Made by a program: the position numbers and the translations under genes
Shown: positions 1 to 5,407 of the stretch, piece after piece
Layout of the letters: each line of letters starts with the position of its first letter
Position numbering within the stretch: position 1 is the first letter of the stretch
Source: Bacillota bacterium
GTDB lineage: Bacteria; Bacillota; Clostridia; Acetivibrionales; Acetivibrionaceae
Reading direction: 5' to 3'
Assembly: GCA_023421115.1 (NCBI GenBank)
Contig: JAEZUI010000073.1
Coordinates: 1-5,515 of the forward strand
DNA length: 5,515 nt
Notes under the pieces: generated by a model
The model's database searches: none
Told to the model about the DNA's origin: nothing
The model's input: only the letters and a program-made list of their open reading frames with translations

Positions 1-120
1 CAACGTTGAAAATTATACCTAATCTATTAATCTATTTACATTTGATGACCTTAAAATGCTGATATTTACTTGATGGCTTTTCATTCGTTTGCATAAGAAT
101 GCGAATTAATTATCGTCTTT
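1..120. repeat. Left copy of a 120-bp exact terminal direct repeat
   Basis: Bases 1-120 are identical, base for base, to 5396-5515. The copy begins with CAACGTTG and ends inside the last codons of the minus-strand DUF3888-like gene. It contains a tandem 8-bp repeat (TAATCTAT at 20-27 and 28-35) and a small hairpin at 83-106. Exact terminal redundancy usually means that a circular molecule was assembled with overlapping ends. A real chromosomal duplication cannot be excluded from this sequence. Confidence 0.95.
83..106 (-). terminator. Weak hairpin at the 3' end of the DUF3888-like gene
   Basis: ATTC (83-86) pairs with GAAT (103-106), and GCAT (91-94) pairs with ATGC (99-102). The loop is AAGA and there is a 4-base bulge. 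The hairpin begins at the last base of the minus-strand stop codon. No T-run follows it on the minus strand, so it is at best a weak or Rho-assisted terminator. It is repeated at 5478-5501. Confidence 0.25.
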
Positions 121-576
121 ATGCTCATAATTAACTACTTTTCCATCGCTTAAATGTTTAAAGCGTATTGTTACCACATCTATTCCATAGGGCGGGTTAT
201 GTGCTCCAACATAAGTTGATATTTGTATTCTTGCTTCATACTCATAGGGGGCTACTACTTTAACATCTTCGATTTTTGTTAAATCAAAGCCCCTTGGTTC
301 TTTATAATAATTATCAACTGCTTCTTTAATCTGGAGTGCATAGTTAATCATGATTAATCTTTCTAAAAATGATAGCTTTTCTTGGCAAGACAATTTATTC
401 CATTCAACCTGTGATATTGAGGTTTTAGACAACCCATTTGCCAAAATCCCAATGTGTTTAATGTCGTAGAGTTCCTTTTGTTGTTTAGAGTTATTACCAA
501 AAATAAAAGTGCTAAATAGTGGATATGCAATTACTGCTACTACTAAAATACACATTACGGCATACTTTTTCTTCAA
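106..576 (-). CDS. Membrane-anchored DUF3888-like protein
   Basis: The protein is small (156 aa from TTG at 576-574) and of unknown biochemical role. Residues 2-4 are lysines, followed by a hydrophobic segment at about 5-26, so it is either a signal anchor or an uncleaved export signal. The C-terminal half holds the part I relate to DUF3888, with an amphipathic stretch ending in AVDNYYKEP, then VAPYEYEARI, YVGAHNPPYGID (residues 122-133) and a terminal DGKVVNYEHK. DUF3888 proteins are short exported proteins of Bacillota with no established function. The family call rests on my memory of this GxHNPP-x-GxD-type signature. I prefer the TTG start because a GGAG at 589-586 lies 9 nt upstream. An ATG at 591 gives 161 aa but would consume that ribosome binding site. 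The gene is alone on its strand, with no partner gene nearby. Its last 15 bases recur at 5501-5515. Confidence 0.75.
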   Translation of the reverse strand: MKKKYAVMCILVVAVIAYPLFSTFIFGNNSKQQKELYDIKHIGILANGLSKTSISQVEWNKLSCQEKLSFLERLIMINYALQIKEAVDNYYKEPRGFDLTKIEDVKVVAPYEYEARIQISTYVGAHNPPYGIDVVTIRFKHLSDGKVVNYEHKDDN

Positions 577-634
577 AAGTACCATCTCCATTTTAAATGT
601 TACTTTTAGATTTTCCTAATGTGTATTTTTTATA

Positions 635-664
635 ACTATGTTTTGTTTAAGCTTCCATTTTCAA
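635..664 (-). promoter_or_regulatory. Candidate sigma-A promoter for the DUF3888-like gene
   Basis: On the minus strand TTGAAA (664-659) is followed after 18 bases by CATAGT (640-635), giving 5/6 and 4/6 matches to the consensus boxes. It lies about 50-60 bases upstream of the start codon, at a sensible distance. In DNA this AT-rich, such matches arise often by chance. Confidence 0.25.
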
Positions 665-761
665 TAATTGCTATTATTGTCCACATATAAAATTCACTTT
701 ACCTCGTAATAAAATTGATATTGTTATTGGGACCCACGCTCGGCCCCAAACCCCTCCCGGA

Positions 762-804
762 AGACAACAAGAATTGATTTAAAAAAAATCAATTCTTGTT
801 GTCT
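762..804 (-). terminator. Perfect 19-bp inverted repeat downstream of tnpC
   Basis: The arms 762-780 and 786-804 are exact reverse complements with a 5-base A loop on the plus strand. The hairpin begins 43 bases past the tnpC stop codon. A stem this long could stop transcription from the minus strand, but no proper T-run follows on either side. It may instead be a structural element near the transposon end. The inverted repeat is certain; its function is inferred. Confidence 0.5.
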
Positions 805-847
805 CTTATTATGCTCTGTCATATAACTTCCCTCTAAGGTTAGCTAA

Positions 848-1195
848 TTAAGATTTTAGCCGTTTATTTTCTTCTTCCAAGGCTTTAATGCGCTTATTTT
901 TGGCTGCAATCAAAACATCTTTACTGGCATCTGTCATTTCTCGCTTTACTTGCTTGGGTGATGGTAATCCAACTTGTTGTTTCCGCAGTGTCTCAATACG
1001 CTCCCTCACATCAGAATGATTATAGAGATATGCTTTTGAAACGCCGGATTCCATTGAAACACTGTTGAAGTTAATTCGGCCTTTCTCTTTAATAAGTTTC
1101 TGAATGGCTGTATCGACTTTCTTAATAGCAGCATCCTTTTTATTTCGGATGTGAGCTTTAAGGCCTTCTGTATTAGGATTTTTGGCATTACCCAT
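848..1195 (-). CDS. tnpC: Tn554-type transposase accessory protein TnpC (DUF6262 family)
   Basis: The protein has 115 aa and is a DNA-binding accessory protein of Tn554-family transposons. In Tn554 these move by site-specific recombination using two tyrosine recombinases, TnpA and TnpB, with TnpC assisting. The family pattern is visible: the N-terminus MGNAKNPNTEGLKAH, a basic helix at about 15-38, a helix-turn-helix-like segment INFNSVSMESGVSKAYLYNH (41-60), then RERIETLRKQQ (65-75) and a coiled-coil tail KNKRIKALEEENKRLKS (99-115). I chose ATG 1195 because GGAGG at 1209-1205 lies 9 nt upstream and the start overlaps the tnpB stop (ATGGGTAA), as expected of translational coupling. A longer frame from 1258 would add 21 unrelated residues. 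The tail stops sooner than the roughly 125 aa I recall for Tn554 TnpC, so the C-terminus may be cut. With tnpA missing and tnpB broken it cannot support transposition by itself. Confidence 0.8.
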   Translation of the reverse strand: MGNAKNPNTEGLKAHIRNKKDAAIKKVDTAIQKLIKEKGRINFNSVSMESGVSKAYLYNHSDVRERIETLRKQQVGLPSPKQVKREMTDASKDVLIAAKNKRIKALEEENKRLKS

Positions 1196-1508
1196 TATTT
1201 CGTTCCTCCCCAATATACTCACGACCTTTTTTACCAGCCTTATGATGTGTCTTTCCATCTTTAAGGACTGTCAATATTGCTTCATATCGTTCTAAAAGAA
1301 CTTGGTTCTTTTCAACCCACACATTCCGATTTTGAGATTTGCCACGTTCAACAATAGACTTAGTTTCCTGTATTTCCAATTCATATTGAGGAATAAAATC
1401 TGGAGTTGTGCAAAGATTCCTACAGGTTAAACATGGATTTAGCTGTGTATGGCATTCCTGCTTTTTAGGCTTCATGCAATATCCTAAAGGCATTCTGACT
1501 GCATCCAA
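1188..1508 (-). pseudogene. tnpB: 3' fragment of Tn554-type transposase TnpB (tyrosine recombinase)
   Basis: Only the C-terminal roughly 100 residues remain. They include PLGYCMKPKKQECH, a cysteine-rich PCLTCRNLC and TTPDFIPQYELEI, followed by a charged helical tail that ends at the stop 1190-1188. In Tn554-family TnpB this Cys-rich tail follows the tyrosine-recombinase catalytic domain, which is entirely absent here. The open frame is closed upstream by TGA at 1517-1515. The nominal TTG start at 1508 lies at the junction with unrelated peptidase sequence and has no ribosome binding site of its own. The stop overlaps the tnpC start by 8 bases, keeping the family's tnpB-tnpC layout. The fragment is a remnant and should have no recombinase activity. 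Confidence 0.75.
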
Positions 1509-1766
1509 GGTAAATCAAGACACCAGTTTGGTATAGCTGCAGATGTTGATGGTTTTGCAAAAAATCTTTCAATTCAGGATCTAAAGCCATTTGGACTTGT
1601 AAAGCCTCTTCCTAACGAAGATTGGCACATTGAACCTATAGAAGCAAGAGTTACTTCCAGTGCTCCTCAAGTCCTCCCCGAAGAATTAAAGTACATAGAA
1701 ATAAATAAAGAAGGACTTAAGTCATATCTAATTAGTCGTAACTCGATTCTTGATGAAGATAAGTAA
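1509..1766 (+). pseudogene. 3' fragment of an M15-family D,D-/L,D-peptidase gene
   Basis: The 85 codons encode the C-terminal part of a zinc peptidase of the VanY/M15 type, which cuts peptidoglycan peptides. The zinc-site signatures are visible: SRHQFGIAADVDG supplies the first His and the Asp, and NEDWHIEP supplies the last His. DLKPFGL lies between them. These fit the family pattern SxHxxGxAxD ... WHxE. A variable tail follows to TAA 1764-1766. There is no ATG, GTG or TTG in frame within the fragment, and upstream the frame runs into antisense tnpB sequence before reaching a stop at 1485-1487. The N-terminal half and any signal peptide are therefore lost. The break coincides with the truncated end of tnpB, so one deletion or recombination probably damaged both genes. 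The family call is firm; the exact peptidase subfamily is not. Confidence 0.75.
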
Positions 1767-1795
1767 ATTGATGCGTTCAAATACTTAACGAAATA

Positions 1796-1824
1796 TTGAC
1801 ATCTCATTACATTAAATGTATAAT
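1796..1824 (+). promoter_or_regulatory. Perfect consensus sigma-A promoter
   Basis: TTGACA (1796-1801) and TATAAT (1819-1824) are separated by exactly 17 bases, a 12/12 match to the vegetative consensus. It starts about 30 bases after the M15 fragment stop and points at the broken subtilase gene and, beyond it, the amidase gene. Transcription should start near 1831, leaving a leader of about 150 bases before the AGGAGG at 1980-1985. Confidence 0.75.
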
Positions 1825-1847
1825 TTTCATAGTTCTATATGAATCAC

Positions 1848-1959
1848 TTTTTTTTAAAAAAAATTTATTTTATGTGATAATTTGGTATAATTATCAGTCT
1901 TATAATATAGGATAACAAAAATTGTTTTAGCTTTAGTCTTTACTATGCATAGTCTAAAG
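1848..1959 (+). other. Leader region with T8A8 tract and two hairpins
   Basis: Between the promoter and the old subtilase ribosome binding site lie three elements. The first is a T8A8 palindromic tract (1848-1863). The second is a 7-bp stem GATAATT/AATTATC (1876-1895). The third is a two-part stem with CTTTAG (1931-1936) pairing CTAAAG (1954-1959) around ACTAT-GC-ATAGT (1942-1953). They could shape the leader RNA. No known riboswitch or T-box signature was recognised. Confidence 0.4.
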
Positions 1960-1978
1960 ATAACAAATAACAAACTAA

Positions 1979-2490
1979 AAGGAGGTGAATAAGTAAGAGT
2001 AAAGGAATTACTATCATTTACACTTGCCGCTTTGGTAGTAGTCGCCCCTTTATCTTTAGTAAAATCTACAAATCCATATAGTACTTTTAATAATAATAGA
2101 GTTATTCAAAACCTATAACCCAAATGATAGAGATGCATCTCTAAAAACCACAAGCACAAAGCAACAAAAAAAGCAATATATCCCAGGTGTTCAGAATTTG
2201 TATTTGTAGATAATGATGAGTTAAAAAACTCAAGCTGATAACACTATACAAGTATTGATTTCTGCGTACTTGGAGTTAACAATTACATACCCTAATACTG
2301 ATTATTCAAATATGAACGGTACTTCTATGGCTACTTCCGTATTAGTGGTGTAATTGCATTGATGTTGCAGATGTTAGAAATGATATGGATAACTGCGGAA
2401 TCGCTTTAGCAAAGGAATATGCAAATATTATCGCTAATTATGCTGAGGGTACGAGATATTGGATATGGAATTTTAAAAGTAATTAAATAA
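1979..2490 (+). pseudogene. Degraded subtilisin-like (S8) serine protease
   Basis: This is a decayed secreted-protease gene recognisable in pieces across frames. AAAGGAGGTGA (1978-1988) is a good ribosome binding site, but no start codon leads into the signal-peptide frame. That frame (1993-2115) reads KELLSFTLAALVVVAPLSLV and then hits TAA at 2116. A second frame gives a propeptide-like KKQYIPG (up to 2188), and a third gives EFVFVDNDELKN (2194-2229) before TGA. After an abrupt jump comes TYPNTDYSNMNGTSMAT, with the catalytic Ser codon at 2324-2326. SGVIALMLQ follows in a shifted frame. The last piece, DIGYGILKVIK (2455-2487), resembles the usual subtilase end. The catalytic Asp region and the HGTH-type His motif are absent, so most of the catalytic domain is deleted. 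Several frameshifts plus a deletion point to real decay rather than one sequencing error. Confidence 0.7.
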
Positions 2491-2513
2491 ATAAGTTATA
2501 CAATATTTTAAAA

Positions 2514-2520
2514 AAAGGAG
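2514..2520 (+). promoter_or_regulatory. Ribosome binding site of the amidase gene
   Basis: AAAGGAG lies 12 bases before ATG 2533, slightly long spacing but the only good match. No strong promoter is evident immediately upstream. The amidase is probably transcribed through the subtilase remnant from the 1796 promoter, or from a weak AT-rich promoter I cannot identify. Confidence 0.6.
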
Positions 2521-2532
2521 TGTCATTTTATT

Positions 2533-3948
2533 ATGAATAAGCGTTTTCTCAAAAAAAAGTTTTTACTTTTAATGATAAGTGTTTTAGTTATATCAAATCT
2601 TTCTACAGTAACATTTGCTACTGGTGTTTCAGAGAGTAAAAGTCCAAAACAAAAAATAATCGAAGTAAAGCCTAGAGAGAAGATTTATGATATTGGTATA
2701 TACAAAGATGTTGGCAATTTTCTTATCGATTACTTTAATAGTTTATACAAAATTACAGAAACTGGGGATTTATCCAATTTAAAACAACCTATATTAGATA
2801 CAAATACATATATGATTTTAAAAGACTTTGAATATACCAGTAATTTTTATAAAGTGTTCCATGGTGGTGTACAAGATGTTTCTCTGGACCAATTTATCAT
2901 AAAAGAAGTACAGGAAATTGATGATTACTTGAATGTTAATGTTTATGTTAATGTTTCATATGTTTTTAATAAAAACGAAAGAAATGCTGTTGGTTCTTTA
3001 TATAAAGTAAAAGTGAAAGTTGGAAATCCTTATGAAGTTACTGCTATTGATAAAACAAGTATTGACATTCAACTCACAAAGGATGCATTAAAAGTTAAGC
3101 TCAAAAACAAAGAACAATTTAATAGTACAAGCTCAACCCAAACTGACGTTCATTCCGAAGAATTAAAGATTATAGATGAAATTTATAATGAGAGAAACAA
3201 CTCGTTAGAAACAGAAAAGAAAAAAGCTGATGAAGCTGCAAAGTCTAGCATAAATCCAAAGAATAGTACTGATACCATAGAAGACAATTCTTCTTTTGTA
3301 AGTCCATCAGCAGTATCAGTCGGCTATGGACCTTGGGATGCCGGGCATTATGGTCATTGGTTTGGAGACCACTATCAAAATTATATTTTTAAGAGAGCAA
3401 GCTTGGATTGTACTAACTTTGTATCGCAATGTATTTGGAATGGGTATGGTGGCTCTAGTGGATATACTATTAGTGATATAGGATACGATTCAAGTTATTA
3501 CTATCATTCTACAGCGCAGGCATTGAGGCAAAGAGTGGCTGATAATTATAGGCAGACTAGTAAATGGTATGGAAGAAATTATGATTCTCCATATGGAGAT
3601 CCTATATCAAGCTTTTGCGGCGTTCCTAGTCTTTGGGATTTCGCTACTACTAATACAGGAACAGGTCCCAAGGCTACAGGATATAATAATGGTAATGTTT
3701 ATACTCAATTAAGTACTTCTATGGGGCGTGGGGATATATTGCAATTCTTTTATTCAGCCACAAACACATGGTATCATTCAGTTATAGTTGTTACAACTGT
3801 AAATTATTATGTATCTGATTACACAAAAGTTAGAGTCGCACAACACCAAGACGAACATTACAATAGACCACTCGACCAACTAATCCAGTATTTCGGAGGA
3901 AGCACATGCAAAATGCGTCTCTTACGACCTAAAAATACTACCTTTTAA
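2533..3948 (+). CDS. Secreted Amidase_6-type cell-wall hydrolase
   Basis: The exported protein has 471 aa and its C-terminal domain matches the putative amidase family Amidase_6 (PF12671), an NlpC/P60-like cysteine-hydrolase fold expected to cleave peptidoglycan or related amide bonds. A Sec signal peptide is clear: basic MNKRFLKKK, a hydrophobic core at 10-23, and likely cleavage after STVTFA (residue 29). Residues about 50-195 form a separate alpha/beta N-terminal region of unrecognised family. A charged, Ser/Lys/Glu-rich linker (about 195-260) follows. The amidase domain (about 262-465) opens with GYGPWDAGHYGHW and carries the nucleophile motif DCTNFVSQ (Cys293) and the histidine motif WYHSVIVV (His415), with RGDILQF at 399-405 between them. 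No SH3, LysM or choline-binding repeats are present. It lies downstream of the broken protease gene and is followed by a hairpin and the lipoprotein gene. The exact substrate is not known. Confidence 0.85.
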   Translation: MNKRFLKKKFLLLMISVLVISNLSTVTFATGVSESKSPKQKIIEVKPREKIYDIGIYKDVGNFLIDYFNSLYKITETGDLSNLKQPILDTNTYMILKDFEYTSNFYKVFHGGVQDVSLDQFIIKEVQEIDDYLNVNVYVNVSYVFNKNERNAVGSLYKVKVKVGNPYEVTAIDKTSIDIQLTKDALKVKLKNKEQFNSTSSTQTDVHSEELKIIDEIYNERNNSLETEKKKADEAAKSSINPKNSTDTIEDNSSFVSPSAVSVGYGPWDAGHYGHWFGDHYQNYIFKRASLDCTNFVSQCIWNGYGGSSGYTISDIGYDSSYYYHSTAQALRQRVADNYRQTSKWYGRNYDSPYGDPISSFCGVPSLWDFATTNTGTGPKATGYNNGNVYTQLSTSMGRGDILQFFYSATNTWYHSVIVVTTVNYYVSDYTKVRVAQHQDEHYNRPLDQLIQYFGGSTCKMRLLRPKNTTF

Positions 3949-3986
3949 TTGAACTAATTCATATTAATTATATTTACTTTGACAAT

Positions 3987-4030
3987 AAGCCTGCAAAATT
4001 ACTGGATTTTATCAGTAATTTTGCAGGTTT
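3987..4030 (+). terminator. Hairpin terminator between the amidase and lipoprotein genes
   Basis: Arms 3990-4004 and 4013-4027 are perfect 15-bp complements around an 8-base loop (GATTTTAT). The stem extends outward by a G-T wobble and two A-T pairs. Only TTT follows, so termination may be partial. The structure begins 39 bases after the amidase stop and ends 10 bases before the next ribosome binding site. It could work as a terminator or as an attenuator that lowers expression of the lipoprotein. Confidence 0.55.
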
Positions 4031-4058
4031 GGCTATTATAAAGGAGGAGAAGATAGTT

Positions 4059-5093
4059 ATGTTTAAAAGGGTCTGTGTTGTAGCTTCTGTATTAGTTTTA
4101 CTAACTGCATGTAGTTCTAATAAAAGTAATGTTAACGATCCTATTACCTATGTAAGTAATACTAATACGCCTGCAACCATTGAAAATACATCTAATACAC
4201 CACTAATCGAATCACCTAAAAATAAAGAACTCGGCAGGAATCCGAATACTTTTATCCTAAACTATGATAACAACAAAATATATTACAAATCCTATGCTTT
4301 AATCAATGGAGAGAACCGTTATCAAGGTTTATTCTCAAAAAATATAGATGGAACGAATAAAAAGTTATTATATAGCGATTTTGAAGGATTCCTTAACGTT
4401 TATAACGATTTTTTATACTTCACCAACACAAAGGGACAATTAATTGAGCTAAATTTAAGCTCTCAAAAGGCAGAAGTAATAGCTGGTGATGATAAATATC
4501 ATATCTATGGTCCTTTGATAATACAAGATGTATTATTCTATAACAATATTGATGATGAGGATAACTGTTATTTAATAGCTTATAATCTCAAAGAAAAAGA
4601 TAAAATAGTAGTTGCTGAGAACACGTGGTGGAGATTTTTAAGTAATTTTAAGAATGAAGTATGCTTTCTTGACAAAAATAAAAATTTAACGACCTGGAAT
4701 TACACGACAAAGAATTATACATCTCATGGACATTTTGATATGGAGATATTACAGATGCTTAACGACGGCAGTGTAATTGGCTATAAAGATAAGAGCTTTA
4801 TAAAAAGTTTAAACGGCAAATTGACACCATTACTTAAAGTGGAAAATATGTTTAACTCCCTTATAGTTGACGACAACCTATTTATTACTACTGTAGACGA
4901 ACACAGTTATACGCAAATTTTAAGGTATTCACTTAAAACTAATAAATTAGAAAAAATAGCAAGTCCCGATTTTCCGTTAGTCGGATATTACAGTAAGTAT
5001 TTGTTTTGTTCTTCAGATTCAGGAATGGGTGATCTTCAAATTGTTGACACTGAAAATGGCGAGTACAAAACATTTGACGATAGGTTTAATTAG
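4059..5093 (+). CDS. Lipoprotein with DUF5050-like beta-propeller
   Basis: The protein has 344 aa and is predicted to be lipid-anchored on the outer face of the membrane. MFKRVCVVASVLVLLTAC is a lipoprotein signal with lipobox LTAC and the lipidated residue at Cys18. An Asn/Thr/Ser-rich linker runs to about residue 58. From about 60 to 340, short repeats alternate hydrophobic strands with turns, for example NNKIYYKS, YNDFLYFTNTKGQLIELNL, DVLFYNN, NEVCFLDKNKNL, DDNLFITT and KYLFCSSD. This is the pattern of the DUF5050 or LRP1-like beta-propeller proteins common in clostridia, which bind ligands or other proteins and are not enzymes. I chose ATG 4059 because AAGGAGG (4041-4047) is 11 bases upstream. 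The in-frame TTG at 4029 falls inside the preceding hairpin and would place ten charged residues before the signal. It follows the amidase gene by 110 bases, so a functional link is possible but unproven. Confidence 0.8.
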   Translation: MFKRVCVVASVLVLLTACSSNKSNVNDPITYVSNTNTPATIENTSNTPLIESPKNKELGRNPNTFILNYDNNKIYYKSYALINGENRYQGLFSKNIDGTNKKLLYSDFEGFLNVYNDFLYFTNTKGQLIELNLSSQKAEVIAGDDKYHIYGPLIIQDVLFYNNIDDEDNCYLIAYNLKEKDKIVVAENTWWRFLSNFKNEVCFLDKNKNLTTWNYTTKNYTSHGHFDMEILQMLNDGSVIGYKDKSFIKSLNGKLTPLLKVENMFNSLIVDDNLFITTVDEHSYTQILRYSLKTNKLEKIASPDFPLVGYYSKYLFCSSDSGMGDLQIVDTENGEYKTFDDRFN

Positions 5094-5395
5094 AGAGTAA
5101 CTTCGTTTCTAAAACCTAGATATAGCGTGAAAACATATTACATCTGCATGTATATCGTATAGGTTATTATTAATAATTAAGCAAGAAGACTCGGGACGAG
5201 AGTATAAATTGATAGGAATGGATGAATAATGTAGGTGCAAAAATGGCCGGTCTGATAAACTCAGCGGTCATTTTTTGCATTAATTTATAGAAATTTTACA
5301 CCATATTAGGGGTAGTGGGAGCATCCTGACAATTATCTTAACTATTTAGAAAGAGTCCTTGACAATAAAGGTTTTCAACGTTGTTTACATGTAAA
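5094..5395. other. Gene-free right-hand spacer
   Basis: No convincing ORF occurs on either strand. The spacer holds a short hairpin CTCG-GGA-CGAG (about 5188-5198), the terminator-like hairpin at 5236-5279, a TTGACA box (5359-5364) without a good -10 partner, and most of the 36-bp palindrome. A 22-codon frame starting at ATG 5222 spans the terminator and is not credible as a gene. Confidence 0.6.
5236..5279 (+). terminator. Rho-independent terminator after the lipoprotein gene
   Basis: The stem pairs TGGCCG...CTGA (5244-5255) with TCAGCGGTCA (5261-5270) around TAAAC. It has one G-T wobble and a 2-base bulge, and is followed by T6 (5271-5276). The flanking TGCAAAAA and TTTTTTGCA extend the pairing, so it may act in both directions. 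It lies about 140 bases past the stop codon at 5093. Confidence 0.7.
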
Positions 5396-5407
5396 CAACG
5401 TTGAAAA
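5372..5407. repeat. Perfect 36-bp nested palindrome
   Basis: The 18-base halves meet between 5389 and 5390 and are exact reverse complements. Inside, two self-complementary CAACGTTG boxes (5376-5383 and 5396-5403) flank a 12-bp palindrome TTTACATGTAAA (5384-5395), with TTTT and AAAA at the outer edges. The boxes are 20 bp apart, about two helical turns. The right box is the first base set of the terminal repeat. This arrangement suits a dimeric or tetrameric DNA-binding protein, an operator or an origin or recombination site. No protein for it is seen in the window. Confidence 0.9.

Larger units (their letters stand above)
592..847. other. Gene-free stretch with GC-rich island and hairpins
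   Basis: No ORF with a ribosome binding site was found on either strand. The stretch holds a 7-bp hairpin with a 4-base loop at 662-679 (CAATAAT/ATTATTG), a sharply GC-rich island at 729-760, and a 19-bp perfect hairpin at 762-804. It separates the DUF3888-like gene from the transposase remnant, so it probably contains the old transposon end or a deletion scar. Confidence 0.6.

Noticed and set aside
20..35. Tandem TAATCTAT repeat as plasmid iterons
   Set aside because: Only two 8-bp copies occur, in very AT-rich DNA, and no Rep gene is present, so an origin call is not supported.
1006..1188. Minus-strand 60-codon frame inside tnpC
   Set aside because: It lies wholly within tnpC in another frame, has no ribosome binding site and shows no family pattern, while the tnpC frame matches a known family.
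1196..1258. N-terminal extension of tnpC to 1258
   Set aside because: The extra 21 residues overlap the tnpB coding sequence and do not fit the family's MGN-type N-terminus. ATG 1195 has a strong ribosome binding site.
4029..4058. Upstream TTG start for the lipoprotein
   Set aside because: It sits in the hairpin arm, lacks a ribosome binding site, and would put ten extra residues before a normal lipoprotein signal. ATG 4059 has AAGGAGG at 11 bases.
5222..5290. 22-aa plus-strand frame starting at ATG 5222
   Set aside because: It runs through both arms and the T-run of the terminator hairpin and has only a poor ribosome binding site.
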